The notes beneath the pieces were generated by a model that did no database searches, was not told where the DNA came from, and worked only from the letters and a program-made list of their open reading frames with translations. Positions 1 to 7,856 of a stretch of DNA of 64,000 nt are shown in pieces. A program made the position numbers and the translations under genes. The DNA lies in the NCBI RefSeq assembly GCF_004402015.1, contig NZ_SOPW01000011.1, forward strand, positions 50,060 through 114,059. Direction: 5' to 3'. Origin of the DNA: Filobacillus milosensis (GTDB lineage: Bacteria > Bacillota > Bacilli > Bacillales > Alkalibacillaceae). The number at the start of each line of letters is the position of its first letter. Position 1 is the stretch's first letter.

Positions 1-76
1 GAATCGGCCACTAATTTTCAAATATCGGCCACTAAGCTGCAGTATTGGACACTAAAATTTAAGAATCGGCCACTAA
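1..76 (+). repeat. 21-bp phased array, core type A (4 units, cut by window edge)
   Basis: Cores close to AT(C/T)GG(C/A)CACTAA begin at 3, 24, 44 and 65, so the spacing is 21, 20 and 21 bp. The 8-9 bp between cores are unrelated. The array probably continues to the left of the window. The same core occurs in the opposite orientation at 7672-7767. Confidence 0.85.
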
Positions 77-172
77 CTCAAACTCTCCAATAATTTTTCT
101 ATTAAAAATATCATATTTTCACATCCTCGCACATAAATTCATAGAGAAACTAGATTTGAGGAGAGTGAGACG

Positions 173-580
173 ATGATTACGATTACACCGGTTAAAGAAC
201 AGACTAAAGAAGATTACGATTCGTTTTTTAAACAGGAGAAGGATAAGGAAGAACTTTTCAACGAACCTTGGGTGAAAGATCACGGATACTTTCTTGAACT
301 GGACGGCAAGCATCTCGGATTTTTTGTGTTGTACCCGATTAACGATAAAAAAGTCTGGCTGCGTCGCCTCGTCATGAGCGAACAAACCAATCCAGCTATT
401 CTCGTAATGGTGTTCGACTGGGTTGCAGAAAAAGCCAAGGATCAAAAATTCAAAGAACTATTTGTCCACGTCCAAGACTCATCGACATCCCCACTACTCC
501 AAATGAATCGCTTTGAAGAAACGTTTGAACCACCCGTTCATGAACCGAGCGATGTCGATTGGTTCATTCGTCATTTATAG
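173..580 (+). CDS. Small GNAT-like protein of unknown substrate
   Basis: A 135-residue protein with an ATG start preceded by GAGGAGA at good spacing. The middle (roughly residues 40-75, including FFVLYPINDKKVWLRRLVM) looks like the central strands of a GNAT acetyltransferase fold: a short strand, a turn, then a strand ending in a hydrophobic-basic run. A clear acetyl-CoA pyrophosphate loop (R/Q-x-x-G-x-A/G) is not visible, so activity is uncertain. It sits just upstream of ywlC, where B. subtilis has ywlB, annotated as an N-acetyltransferase. This protein could be a divergent counterpart. No terminator separates it from ywlC, but the 67-base gap could hold a promoter. The function is not established. 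Confidence 0.6.
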   Translation: MITITPVKEQTKEDYDSFFKQEKDKEELFNEPWVKDHGYFLELDGKHLGFFVLYPINDKKVWLRRLVMSEQTNPAILVMVFDWVAEKAKDQKFKELFVHVQDSSTSPLLQMNRFEETFEPPVHEPSDVDWFIRHL

Positions 581-647
581 CAACATACTTTACCAAGAGC
601 GTGATATAATAACATTTAGACACGAACACAACTAAAGGAGATCACGT

Positions 648-1667
648 ATGGCTGAGCAACAAACAAAAATATGGAAGAATTCAAATAAACATATACAAGA
701 AGCGGCTGAGCTTTTAAAACTTGGAAAGCTCGTCTCTTTTCCAACAGAAACCGTGTACGGCCTGGGTGCCGATGCGACGAACGAACAAGCCGTTCAAGAC
801 ATCTTTCGCGCTAAAGGAAGACCATCTGACAACCCACTCATCGTACATATTGGCACCCGCGATGTGCTAAAACAATACGTAAGTGACGTCCCGCCAAAAG
901 CCGATCAGCTCATGGATGCCTTTTGGCCCGGCCCGCTTACGATTATTCTGCCATCGAACGGAACACTCGCACCCAATGTGACAGCAGGACTTGATACCGT
1001 GGGGATGCGCATGCCCGATCATCCACATGCGCTCTCCCTGCTCCAAGCATCTAAGCTGCCAGTAGCCGCACCAAGCGCTAACCGTTCAGGCAAACCAAGC
1101 CCGACAACCGCAGACCACGTCTATCACGACTTAAACGGACGCATAGCCGGAATCGTCGATGGCGGTCCAACCGGTGTCGGCGTTGAGTCGACCGTACTCG
1201 ATTGCACGCTCGCCACCCCAATGATTTTAAGACCAGGCGGCGTAACGAAAGCAGAGCTTGAAGCAATGATTGGACCTGTCGATGTCGCTTCTTCAGTTTT
1301 GGAAAAAGGGGAAGCCCCCCGATCGCCAGGGATGAAGTACAAACACTATGCACCTGACGCCCCGATATGGATCGTCCTTGGTGGAGAGGCCCGTATGCGG
1401 CAGGTGGCAGAACAGGCTGCAGGCGGTGGAAGAAAGGTGCAGTTCCTCATCAGCAAGGAACGAGCACAGGAATTAGGTATAAAAGATGCCTTAATTCTGG
1501 GCTCTCGAAGTCAGCCGGAAGAAATGACGAGCAAGCTATATGAATTACTGCGAGAGATCGATACGATGGATGTCGATGTTGTTTTAGCTGAAAGTTTTTC
1601 TAAAGAAGGAATCGGTGAGGCGCTCATGAATCGATTAGAGCGCGCCGCAACTGAAATCATCGAATAA
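648..1667 (+). CDS. ywlC: Threonylcarbamoyl-AMP synthase (YrdC/Sua5 type)
   Basis: Makes threonylcarbamoyl-AMP from threonine, bicarbonate and ATP, the first step of t6A37 formation on ANN-decoding tRNAs, in the cytoplasm. The 339-residue length is that of the two-domain Sua5 form. The YrdC domain spans about residues 12-205, with SFPTETVYGLGADA, the KGRPSDNPL nucleotide/threonine loop and SANRSGKPSPT. The linker carries the conserved SPGMKYKHYAP, followed by a C-terminal Sua5 domain to about residue 335. The ATG follows AAAGGAGATCACGT. Its position upstream of ywlD and ywlE matches B. subtilis. TsaD/B/E partners are not in this window. Confidence 0.95.
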   Translation: MAEQQTKIWKNSNKHIQEAAELLKLGKLVSFPTETVYGLGADATNEQAVQDIFRAKGRPSDNPLIVHIGTRDVLKQYVSDVPPKADQLMDAFWPGPLTIILPSNGTLAPNVTAGLDTVGMRMPDHPHALSLLQASKLPVAAPSANRSGKPSPTTADHVYHDLNGRIAGIVDGGPTGVGVESTVLDCTLATPMILRPGGVTKAELEAMIGPVDVASSVLEKGEAPRSPGMKYKHYAPDAPIWIVLGGEARMRQVAEQAAGGGRKVQFLISKERAQELGIKDALILGSRSQPEEMTSKLYELLREIDTMDVDVVLAESFSKEGIGEALMNRLERAATEIIE

Positions 1668-1745
1668 AAAGTCACGAGTTACTTCTAATATGTGTTGGAC
1701 ATGCATAAATTTAATTAGCATGTCCAAGGCATAGGAGGAACGCTC

Positions 1746-2291
1746 GTGACTATTTTTTATGAAAGCATTATCCCTATTGTGTTATTATCCGTAGCAATTG
1801 GAATGGACGCCTTTTCTGTGGCTTTATCGATTGGCCTTATGAATGTAAGGTTGCGAATCATTGCAGGATTTATCTTATTAGTTGGATTATTCCATGTCAT
1901 CATGCCACTCGCTGGTGTAACGCTCGGCCACTTCCTCTCACACAAATTAGGTGTGATTGCTCAACTGGTCGGCGGATGGATTTTAATTTTTATCGGTGCT
2001 CAAATGATCATCGCCACATTATTAGAGAAAAATATGACGCGGAATTTACACTTACCAGCCATAACCATCCTTGCATTTACAGTCAGCTTAGACAGCTTTT
2101 CAGTCGGTTTAAGTCTTGGAATGTTCGGCTTAAACCAAGTTGCTATTATCATAATGTTCGGCATCATGAGTATGTTTTTATCGTCACTCGGAATTATTTT
2201 AGCCAGACGTGGACAAACCCTCTTAGGAAAATATTCCGAAGCCCTCGGTGGGATCGTGCTAATTTTTCTTGGATTGAAAATGGTCTTATAA
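1746..2291 (+). CDS. mntP: Manganese efflux pump MntP
   Basis: A 181-residue polytopic membrane protein of the MntP (YwlD) family, which exports Mn(II). Two homologous halves each carry an acidic helix motif: GMDAFSVALSIG near residue 20 and SLDSFSVGLSLGM near residue 115. The conserved aspartates there are the expected metal ligands. About six membrane helices are visible. The start is GTG, preceded by AGGAGGAACGCTC. The leader between ywlC and this gene is only 78 bp, too short for the yybP-ykoY Mn riboswitch that precedes mntP in some bacteria, and no such fold is evident. A terminator follows directly. Confidence 0.93.
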   Translation: MTIFYESIIPIVLLSVAIGMDAFSVALSIGLMNVRLRIIAGFILLVGLFHVIMPLAGVTLGHFLSHKLGVIAQLVGGWILIFIGAQMIIATLLEKNMTRNLHLPAITILAFTVSLDSFSVGLSLGMFGLNQVAIIIMFGIMSMFLSSLGIILARRGQTLLGKYSEALGGIVLIFLGLKMVL

Positions 2292-2299
2292 TATTAAAG

Positions 2300-2323
2300 T
2301 GCCTGCGTGCCAGGCATTTTTTT
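2300..2323 (+). terminator. Rho-independent terminator of mntP
   Basis: Stem TGCCTG / CAGGCA with a CGTGC loop, followed by seven T. Confidence 0.85.
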
Positions 2324-2349
2324 GTGCCTTTATGCTGACTGATTCTGAA

Positions 2350-2507
2350 AGTCCTTGAAGAAGATGCTAGAGTTCCCATAAAAAGCTCGGAAGTTCTCGT
2401 AGCATGTGCAAAAGTTCTCATAGAAGATTGAAAAGTTCTTATAGCTGGCATGCAATCCCTCATAGGACCAGTGAATTTTCTCATAGAATAATTGAATTTC
2501 CTTATAG
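2350..2507 (+). repeat. 21-bp phased array, core type B (8 units)
   Basis: Cores near AGTTCTCATAG begin at 2350, 2371, 2392, 2413, 2434, 2455, 2476 and 2497. All seven intervals are exactly 21 bp. The intervening 10 bp show no common sequence. Because 21 is a multiple of three, both strands show open frames with heptapeptide periodicity here, which should not be taken as genes. The array starts 27 bp after the mntP terminator. From 2508 to 2683 I see no gene, only an AT-rich leader for ywlE. Confidence 0.92.
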
Positions 2508-2683
2508 AGCGAAACCTCATATAACATACAGAATTTCCCCCTAAAGTGAGTGTGAAAAACTACCACTTTAACCCTCTCTTATGATATAGTTCAATTGACA
2601 AGTTTTTTTAAAGAAAGAGTCGCCTTCAGAACTTGCAGCAGTCAAGTTTTCCTTATGAATGTGGCAACTAGGAGGGTTCGCGA

Positions 2684-3124
2684 TTGGAGCGAGTATTATT
2701 CGTTTGTACAGGGAATACATGTAGAAGCCCTATGGCTGAAGCAACCTTAAGACATAAGCGTAATGATTTAGAAGTTCAATCCGCTGGTCTGATGGCAGGT
2801 ATGGGACAAGAAGCTAACCCTAAAGCAATTGATGCGCTTAGAGAAAAAGGGGTAGAAGGCTTCGATCATAAATCTCAGCCATTAACTGAAACGTTATTAG
2901 AGTGGGCGGATGTCGTTTTAACGATGACATCACATCATAAACTAAACATTGAAATGGACTATCCGCGTTACCGAGATAAAGTTTTCACTTTAAAAGAGTA
3001 CACGCGTTTAGAAATGGATGATCCTAATCCAGATATTGCGGATCCGATCGGGACATCAATAGAAACGTATAAACTAACACTTGAAGAGATAGAAATATAT
3101 ATCGATCGTTTGAAAGACAAATAG
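2684..3124 (+). CDS. ywlE: Protein-arginine phosphatase YwlE (low-MW PTP family)
   Basis: Removes phosphate from phosphoarginine in proteins marked by McsB, opposing the protein-arginine kinase and ClpCP degradation. The 146-residue protein opens with the phosphatase loop VCTGNTCRSP. Cys8 and Arg14 are catalytic, and Thr12 is the residue equivalent to YwlE Thr11, which sets arginine-phosphate over tyrosine-phosphate specificity. The general acid lies in the DIADPIG segment near residue 120. Start is TTG, supported by GGAGGG at good spacing. rpiB follows after 11 bp, so the two are co-transcribed. Confidence 0.93.
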   Translation: MERVLFVCTGNTCRSPMAEATLRHKRNDLEVQSAGLMAGMGQEANPKAIDALREKGVEGFDHKSQPLTETLLEWADVVLTMTSHHKLNIEMDYPRYRDKVFTLKEYTRLEMDDPNPDIADPIGTSIETYKLTLEEIEIYIDRLKDK

Positions 3125-3135
3125 GAGGGTTAAAC

Positions 3136-3576
3136 ATGAAGGTTATTTTAAGTTCAGACCACGGCGGCGTGAATCTTCGTAAAGAAGTTGGATCATTACT
3201 AGAAGAGATGAATATTGATTATGAAGATATGGGTTGCACTTGTGAAGAGTCAGTGGACTACCCGGATTTCGGAATTCCTCCAGCAGAGCGTGTTGCCAAA
3301 GGTGAATTCGACTATGGAATTTTAATCTGCGGAACAGGAATTGGAATTTCGATGTCTGCTAATAAAGTAAAAGGCATTCGTTGTGCTTTAGCTCATGATG
3401 TATTTAGTGCCAAAATGTCACGTCAACACAACAACGCTAACATGCTAGCGATGGGTGAGCGTGTAATCGGACCTGGCCTGGCTCGTGAAATCACGAAAGC
3501 TTTCTTGGAGTCTGAATTCGATGGCGGCCGCCACGAGAAGCGCGTAAATAAAATTATTGCATATGAAGAACAATAA
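3136..3576 (+). CDS. rpiB: Ribose-5-phosphate isomerase B / sugar-phosphate isomerase
   Basis: A 146-residue RpiB/LacAB-family protein that interconverts ribose 5-phosphate and ribulose 5-phosphate (or an allose-phosphate analogue) in the cytoplasm. Visible family marks are SSDHGG at the N-terminus, Cys65 in the catalytic ICGTGIGISM loop, and the C-terminal GGRHEKRV phosphate-binding segment. The ATG follows AGGAGG closely behind ywlE, and a terminator follows. This matches ywlF of B. subtilis. Confidence 0.93.
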   Translation: MKVILSSDHGGVNLRKEVGSLLEEMNIDYEDMGCTCEESVDYPDFGIPPAERVAKGEFDYGILICGTGIGISMSANKVKGIRCALAHDVFSAKMSRQHNNANMLAMGERVIGPGLAREITKAFLESEFDGGRHEKRVNKIIAYEEQ

Positions 3577-3581
3577 AAACG

Positions 3582-3613
3582 ATACCTGTTCCGGGGAGGA
3601 GCAGGTATTTTTT
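3582..3613 (+). terminator. Terminator of ywlE-rpiB
   Basis: An 11-bp stem (ATACCTGTTCC with GGAGCAGGTAT, one G-U pair) followed by a T-run. Confidence 0.85.
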
Positions 3614-3679
3614 GAACCACTGAAAGTAAAATCACATCGGTATAAATAAATTTTTACTATAAAAAAAGGGGTATTCATT

Positions 3680-4225
3680 TTGAAAATCGAGCAGATTCAA
3701 GAAGAAATTCATGTTATAATGAATCAGTGGAAAGAAGAACAAATCGTAAAGCCGAAGCGCCTATTTATCCTTGGCTGCTCCACGAGTGAGATTGCAGGTG
3801 AACGAATAGGAACCTCAGGCAGTACTGAGATTGCTGAAGCTATTTACGATGAATTGAAAGCGTTTCAAAAAGACACAGGGGTTGAGCTTGCCTTTCAATG
3901 TTGTGAACATTTGAATCGGGCAATCGTCGTTGAACGTCATGTTCAAGAACGGATAGGGTTGGACGAGGTCAATGCAGTTCCGCACCCTAAAGCTGGAGGT
4001 TCGATGGCCTGGCATGCTTATAAAAGTTTTGATGACCCGGTGCTAGTTGAAACCATTCGAGCGGATTATGGAATGGACCTTGGCGATACATTAATCGGCA
4101 TGCACTTAAAACAAGTGGCAGTTCCACTCAGATTTAAACAAAATTCAGTCGGTGCTGCACATGCGAATTTTGCATACACGCGTCCGAAATTAATCGGTGG
4201 CGAGCGTGCGATGTATCAAAAATAA
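3680..4225 (+). CDS. ywlG: YwlG family protein (DUF436 / UPF0340), unknown function
   Basis: A 181-residue cytoplasmic protein of the conserved UPF0340 family, found beside glyA in Bacillales. Recognisable features are LFILGCSTSEIAGERIG near the N-terminus, CCEHLNRAIVVER in the middle, HPKAGGSMA, and a C-terminal GAAHANFAYTRPKLIGGERAMY. Start is TTG after AAAAGGGG. No biochemical function is established for the family. The fixed position upstream of glyA suggests a link to that pathway, but this is only context. Confidence 0.9.
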   Translation: MKIEQIQEEIHVIMNQWKEEQIVKPKRLFILGCSTSEIAGERIGTSGSTEIAEAIYDELKAFQKDTGVELAFQCCEHLNRAIVVERHVQERIGLDEVNAVPHPKAGGSMAWHAYKSFDDPVLVETIRADYGMDLGDTLIGMHLKQVAVPLRFKQNSVGAAHANFAYTRPKLIGGERAMYQK

Positions 4226-4279
4226 ACCGCTCAAGCTTAGGTAAATCTATTAATTTTTATACATAAGGAGGCTTTCTCT

Positions 4280-5527
4280 ATGACTCATCTATCAAACCAA
4301 TTGCACGAAGTCGATTCGGAAATGCTGGAGGCGATCAATAAAGAAAAAGGCCGTCAGCACGATAAAATTGAACTCATTGCATCAGAAAACTTCGTATCAG
4401 AAGCTGTTATGGAAGCGGCTGGCTCTGTATTAACGAACAAATATGCAGAAGGTTATCCAGGTCGCCGTTACTACGGTGGTTGTGAATATGTTGATATTGC
4501 GGAAAATTTAGCTCGTGACCGCGCGAAGAAACTTTTCGGCGCTGAACATGCCAACGTTCAACCGCACTCTGGCGCTCAGGCGAACATGGCTGTTTATTTT
4601 ACAGTATTAAAGCCTGGTGACACGATCCTTGGTATGAACCTAAACCACGGTGGACACTTAACGCATGGTAGCCCAGTTAACTTCAGTGGAAAGCTTTATA
4701 ACGTAGTGGACTACGGCGTTGAAGAAGGTTCTGAGCAGTTAGACTATGAAAAAGTTTTAGCTAAAGCGAAAGAAGTAAAGCCAAAATTAATCGTAGCTGG
4801 TGCTTCAGCGTACCCTCGTGCGATTGATTTTAAAAAGTTCCGTGAAATCGCTGATGAGGTTGGCGCGTATTTACTAGTCGACATGGCACATATCGCAGGT
4901 CTAGTAGCGGCAGGTCTTCATCAAAGCCCAGTACCTCATGCGCATTTCGTGACAACAACAACTCATAAAACTTTACGCGGTCCTCGTGGTGGTATGATTT
5001 TATGCGGTGAAGAGTTTGCGAAGAAAATTAATAGTAACGTATTCCCAGGTATGCAAGGCGGCCCATTAATGCACGTGATTGCTGCTAAAGGCGTTGCTTT
5101 TAAAGAAGCACTCGAACCATCATTCAAAGATTACGCACAAAAAATCATCGACAATGCTAAGCGCTTAGGCGAGTCATTAACTAAAGAAGGCGTTCGTCTC
5201 GTTTCAGGTGGAACAGACAATCACCTATTATTACTCGACCTTCGTCCCCTAAACTTAACAGGTAAAGTGGCTGAAAAAGCATTAGACGATGTCGGTGTAA
5301 CAACAAATAAAAACACGATTCCTTTTGATCCAGAAAGTCCTTTCGTTACAAGCGGTATCCGCATCGGTACTGCAGCTGTTACGACTCGTGGTTTCGGAGC
5401 GGAAGAAATGGACGAAGTAGCTTCAATTATCGCGTTCACGCTTAAGAATCATGAAGATGAAGCTAAGCTTGAAGAAGCAAAAGCACGCGTGGAGAAGCTA
5501 GCGGATCAATTCCCAATGTACAAATAA
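4280..5527 (+). CDS. glyA: Serine hydroxymethyltransferase
   Basis: A PLP enzyme converting serine and tetrahydrofolate to glycine and 5,10-methylene-THF in the cytoplasm, the main source of one-carbon units. At 415 residues it is full length. The PLP lysine is Lys230 in [15 protein letters not shown], and [21 protein letters not shown] and HSGAQAN are present. The ATG follows AAGGAGG. It has its own terminator. In Bacillales this gene may be purine-controlled, but I see no clear PurBox here. Confidence 0.97.
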   Translation: MTHLSNQLHEVDSEMLEAINKEKGRQHDKIELIASENFVSEAVMEAAGSVLTNKYAEGYPGRRYYGGCEYVDIAENLARDRAKKLFGAEHANVQPHSGAQANMAVYFTVLKPGDTILGMNLNHGGHLTHGSPVNFSGKLYNVVDYGVEEGSEQLDYEKVLAKAKEVKPKLIVAGASAYPRAIDFKKFREIADEVGAYLLVDMAHIAGLVAAGLHQSPVPHAHFVTTTTHKTLRGPRGGMILCGEEFAKKINSNVFPGMQGGPLMHVIAAKGVAFKEALEPSFKDYAQKIIDNAKRLGESLTKEGVRLVSGGTDNHLLLLDLRPLNLTGKVAEKALDDVGVTTNKNTIPFDPESPFVTSGIRIGTAAVTTRGFGAEEMDEVASIIAFTLKNHEDEAKLEEAKARVEKLADQFPMYK

Positions 5528-5532
5528 AAGTA

Positions 5533-5558
5533 AAGTAGCGGACTCCCGCTACTTTTTT
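5533..5558 (+). terminator. Terminator of glyA
   Basis: Stem AGTAGCGG / CCGCTACT followed by six T. Confidence 0.88.
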
Positions 5559-5592
5559 CATGTGATTAGGGTAAATTAAAGTGGGTGAGGAA

Positions 5593-5731
5593 TTTTACCG
5601 TACTTAGTTTACGGTTTTCCGGACCTTTTTCTGATGTTTCCGGACGTTTTCAGGCGCTAACTAGGGTCGAACCTTGTCGAAACAACTTAAAAACATCATT
5701 TTTCCGGACAAGTTAAAGCGTTTTCCGGACT
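5593..5731 (+). repeat. 21-bp phased array, core type TTTTCCGGAC (degenerate)
   Basis: Clear cores begin at 5615, 5636, 5700 and 5721, giving intervals of 21, 64 (three periods plus one) and 21 bp. A weaker match, TTTACCGTAC, lies at 5594. The intervening stretch 5657-5699 holds no good core. The rest of the 313-bp glyA-upp gap is AT-rich leader without a gene. Confidence 0.65.
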
Positions 5732-5825
5732 TTTAACAAAACTTTTATTTCATTTCATCAACAATCGCTCGATTTCTGTTGCATCGAACGAGATATTTCG
5801 CTACAATTCAATAGATATTTAATAA

Positions 5826-6470
<645 letters not shown>

Positions 6471-6491
6471 TTTGAGCTAGAGGTGAATAGC

Positions 6492-7631
6492 TTGCGAAAA
6501 CTTAAAGTCATGACGATATTTGGGACAAGACCAGAGGCGATTAAAATGGCGCCGCTTGTTCTTGAGTTACAAAAACGATCGGAAGAATTTGAGCCGATTG
6601 TAACAGTAACCGCACAGCACCGAGAAATGCTCGATCAAGTTTTAAACATTTTTGGAATTGAACCTGATCATGATTTAAATATTATGAAGAAAAAACAGTC
6701 GCTCGCTCAAATTACGACGCGTGCGCTTGAAGGTTTAGATGAAGTAATGAAAGAAGCCAAACCAGATATCGTGCTCGTGCATGGTGATACGACGACAACG
6801 TTCGCTGCCAGTCTGGCTGCATTTTACAATGAGATTCCAGTTGGGCATGTGGAGGCAGGTCTTCGCACATGGAATAAATATTCGCCGTTCCCTGAGGAAA
6901 TTAACCGTCAGGCAACTGGTGTTATTGCTGACCTACACTTCGCACCAACAACTCAATCGAAAAACAATTTAATGCAAGAAAATAAAGATGAGGAAAATAT
7001 CTTTATTACGGGTAATACAGCAATTGATGCGCTTCAAACAACGGTTTCAGAAGACTATCAGCATGATGTCTTGCAAAAAGCTGAAGGCAAGCGACTGGTC
7101 CTGATGACAGCACACCGTCGTGAAAATCTCGGTGAAAACATGGACCAAATGTTCCGAGCGATACGCCGCATTGCCGATGCACATGAAGATGTTGAAGTCG
7201 TTTACCCTGTACACTTGAACCCAGTTGTTCAGGAAGCAGCGAAAAAATGGCTCGGCGATCACGACCGCATTCAGCTAATCGAACCGCTTGAAGTTATCGA
7301 TTTCCATAACTTCGCATCAAACGCGCACTTAATCTTAACGGATTCAGGAGGCGTGCAGGAAGAAGCACCCTCGTTAGGTGTACCTGTTCTTGTGCTGCGT
7401 GATACGACTGAACGTCCAGAAGGCATTGAGGCAGGCACGCTAAAGCTTGCTGGTACTGATGAAGACAACATTTTCAACATGGCGGACTTATTGTTGTCTA
7501 ATACTGACGAACATAAGAAAATGTCTCGCGCGTCCAATCCTTATGGTGACGGTCAGGCTTCACGCCGAATTTGCGATGCAATTCGTTATTACTTTAATGA
7601 AGCACCAGAAAAACCAGATGAATTTCTATAA
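6492..7631 (+). CDS. mnaA: UDP-N-acetylglucosamine 2-epimerase
   Basis: Converts UDP-GlcNAc to UDP-ManNAc, the donor for wall teichoic acid linkage units and for ManNAc-containing secondary wall polysaccharides. The family signature GTRPEAIKMAPLV is near the N-terminus, followed by HVEAGLRTW, FPEEINRQ, TAHRREN and the UDP-binding TDSGGVQEEAPSLG. I chose TTG at 6492 because AGAGGTG sits 6 bp upstream; an in-frame GTG at 6483 overlaps that site. The protein is then 379 residues. It links functionally to the TagA-type transferase at 53253-53984. Confidence 0.94.
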   Translation: MRKLKVMTIFGTRPEAIKMAPLVLELQKRSEEFEPIVTVTAQHREMLDQVLNIFGIEPDHDLNIMKKKQSLAQITTRALEGLDEVMKEAKPDIVLVHGDTTTTFAASLAAFYNEIPVGHVEAGLRTWNKYSPFPEEINRQATGVIADLHFAPTTQSKNNLMQENKDEENIFITGNTAIDALQTTVSEDYQHDVLQKAEGKRLVLMTAHRRENLGENMDQMFRAIRRIADAHEDVEVVYPVHLNPVVQEAAKKWLGDHDRIQLIEPLEVIDFHNFASNAHLILTDSGGVQEEAPSLGVPVLVLRDTTERPEGIEAGTLKLAGTDEDNIFNMADLLLSNTDEHKKMSRASNPYGDGQASRRICDAIRYYFNEAPEKPDEFL

Positions 7632-7637
7632 TGTAAA

Positions 7638-7660
7638 ATCCCGCCGCGGCGGGATTTTTC
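7638..7660 (+). terminator. Terminator of upp-mnaA
   Basis: Palindromic stem AATCCCGCC / GGCGGGATT followed by T's. Confidence 0.88.
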
Positions 7661-7671
7661 CTATTATTGGC

Positions 7672-7767
7672 TAAGTGTCCAATACTGCGGGATAAGTGGC
7701 CAATACTTCAAAATTAGTGGCCGATCCCCTCAATTTAGTGTCCAATACCACAAAATTACTGTCCGAT
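7672..7767 (-). repeat. 21-bp phased array, core type A inverted (5 units)
   Basis: Read on the plus strand, cores near TTAGTGTCCAAT begin at 7672, 7693, 7714, 7735 and 7756. All four intervals are exactly 21 bp, and the fillers are unrelated. This is the reverse complement of the core at 3-76. The array starts 12 bp after the mnaA terminator. Confidence 0.9.
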
Positions 7768-7856
7768 AATTTGCCCGCATTGATAATTTTTGTTTCCCTA
7801 AGAGCATGACTTCTCTAATTTTCCACACACTAAAGGGAAAAAGAGGAGCGCCATCC

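Noticed and set aside
1668..1745. Manganese (yybP-ykoY) riboswitch before mntP
   Set aside because: The gap is 78 bp and shows no matching junction or conserved loops.
2194..2566. Open frames on the minus strand with heptapeptide repeats (FYENF-like and MRTF-like)
   Set aside because: They are translation shadows of the 21-bp array: a period divisible by three keeps frames open and gives seven-residue repeats. No ribosome site supports them.
2580..2600. Sigma-A promoter for ywlE (TATGAT at 2580 or TTGACA at 2595)
   Set aside because: Neither hexamer has a partner at a reasonable distance, so I did not annotate it.
7806..7856. N-terminal extension of the subtilase
   Set aside because: It would add residues before a normal signal peptide and lacks an RBS; ATG 7857 has AGAGGAG.
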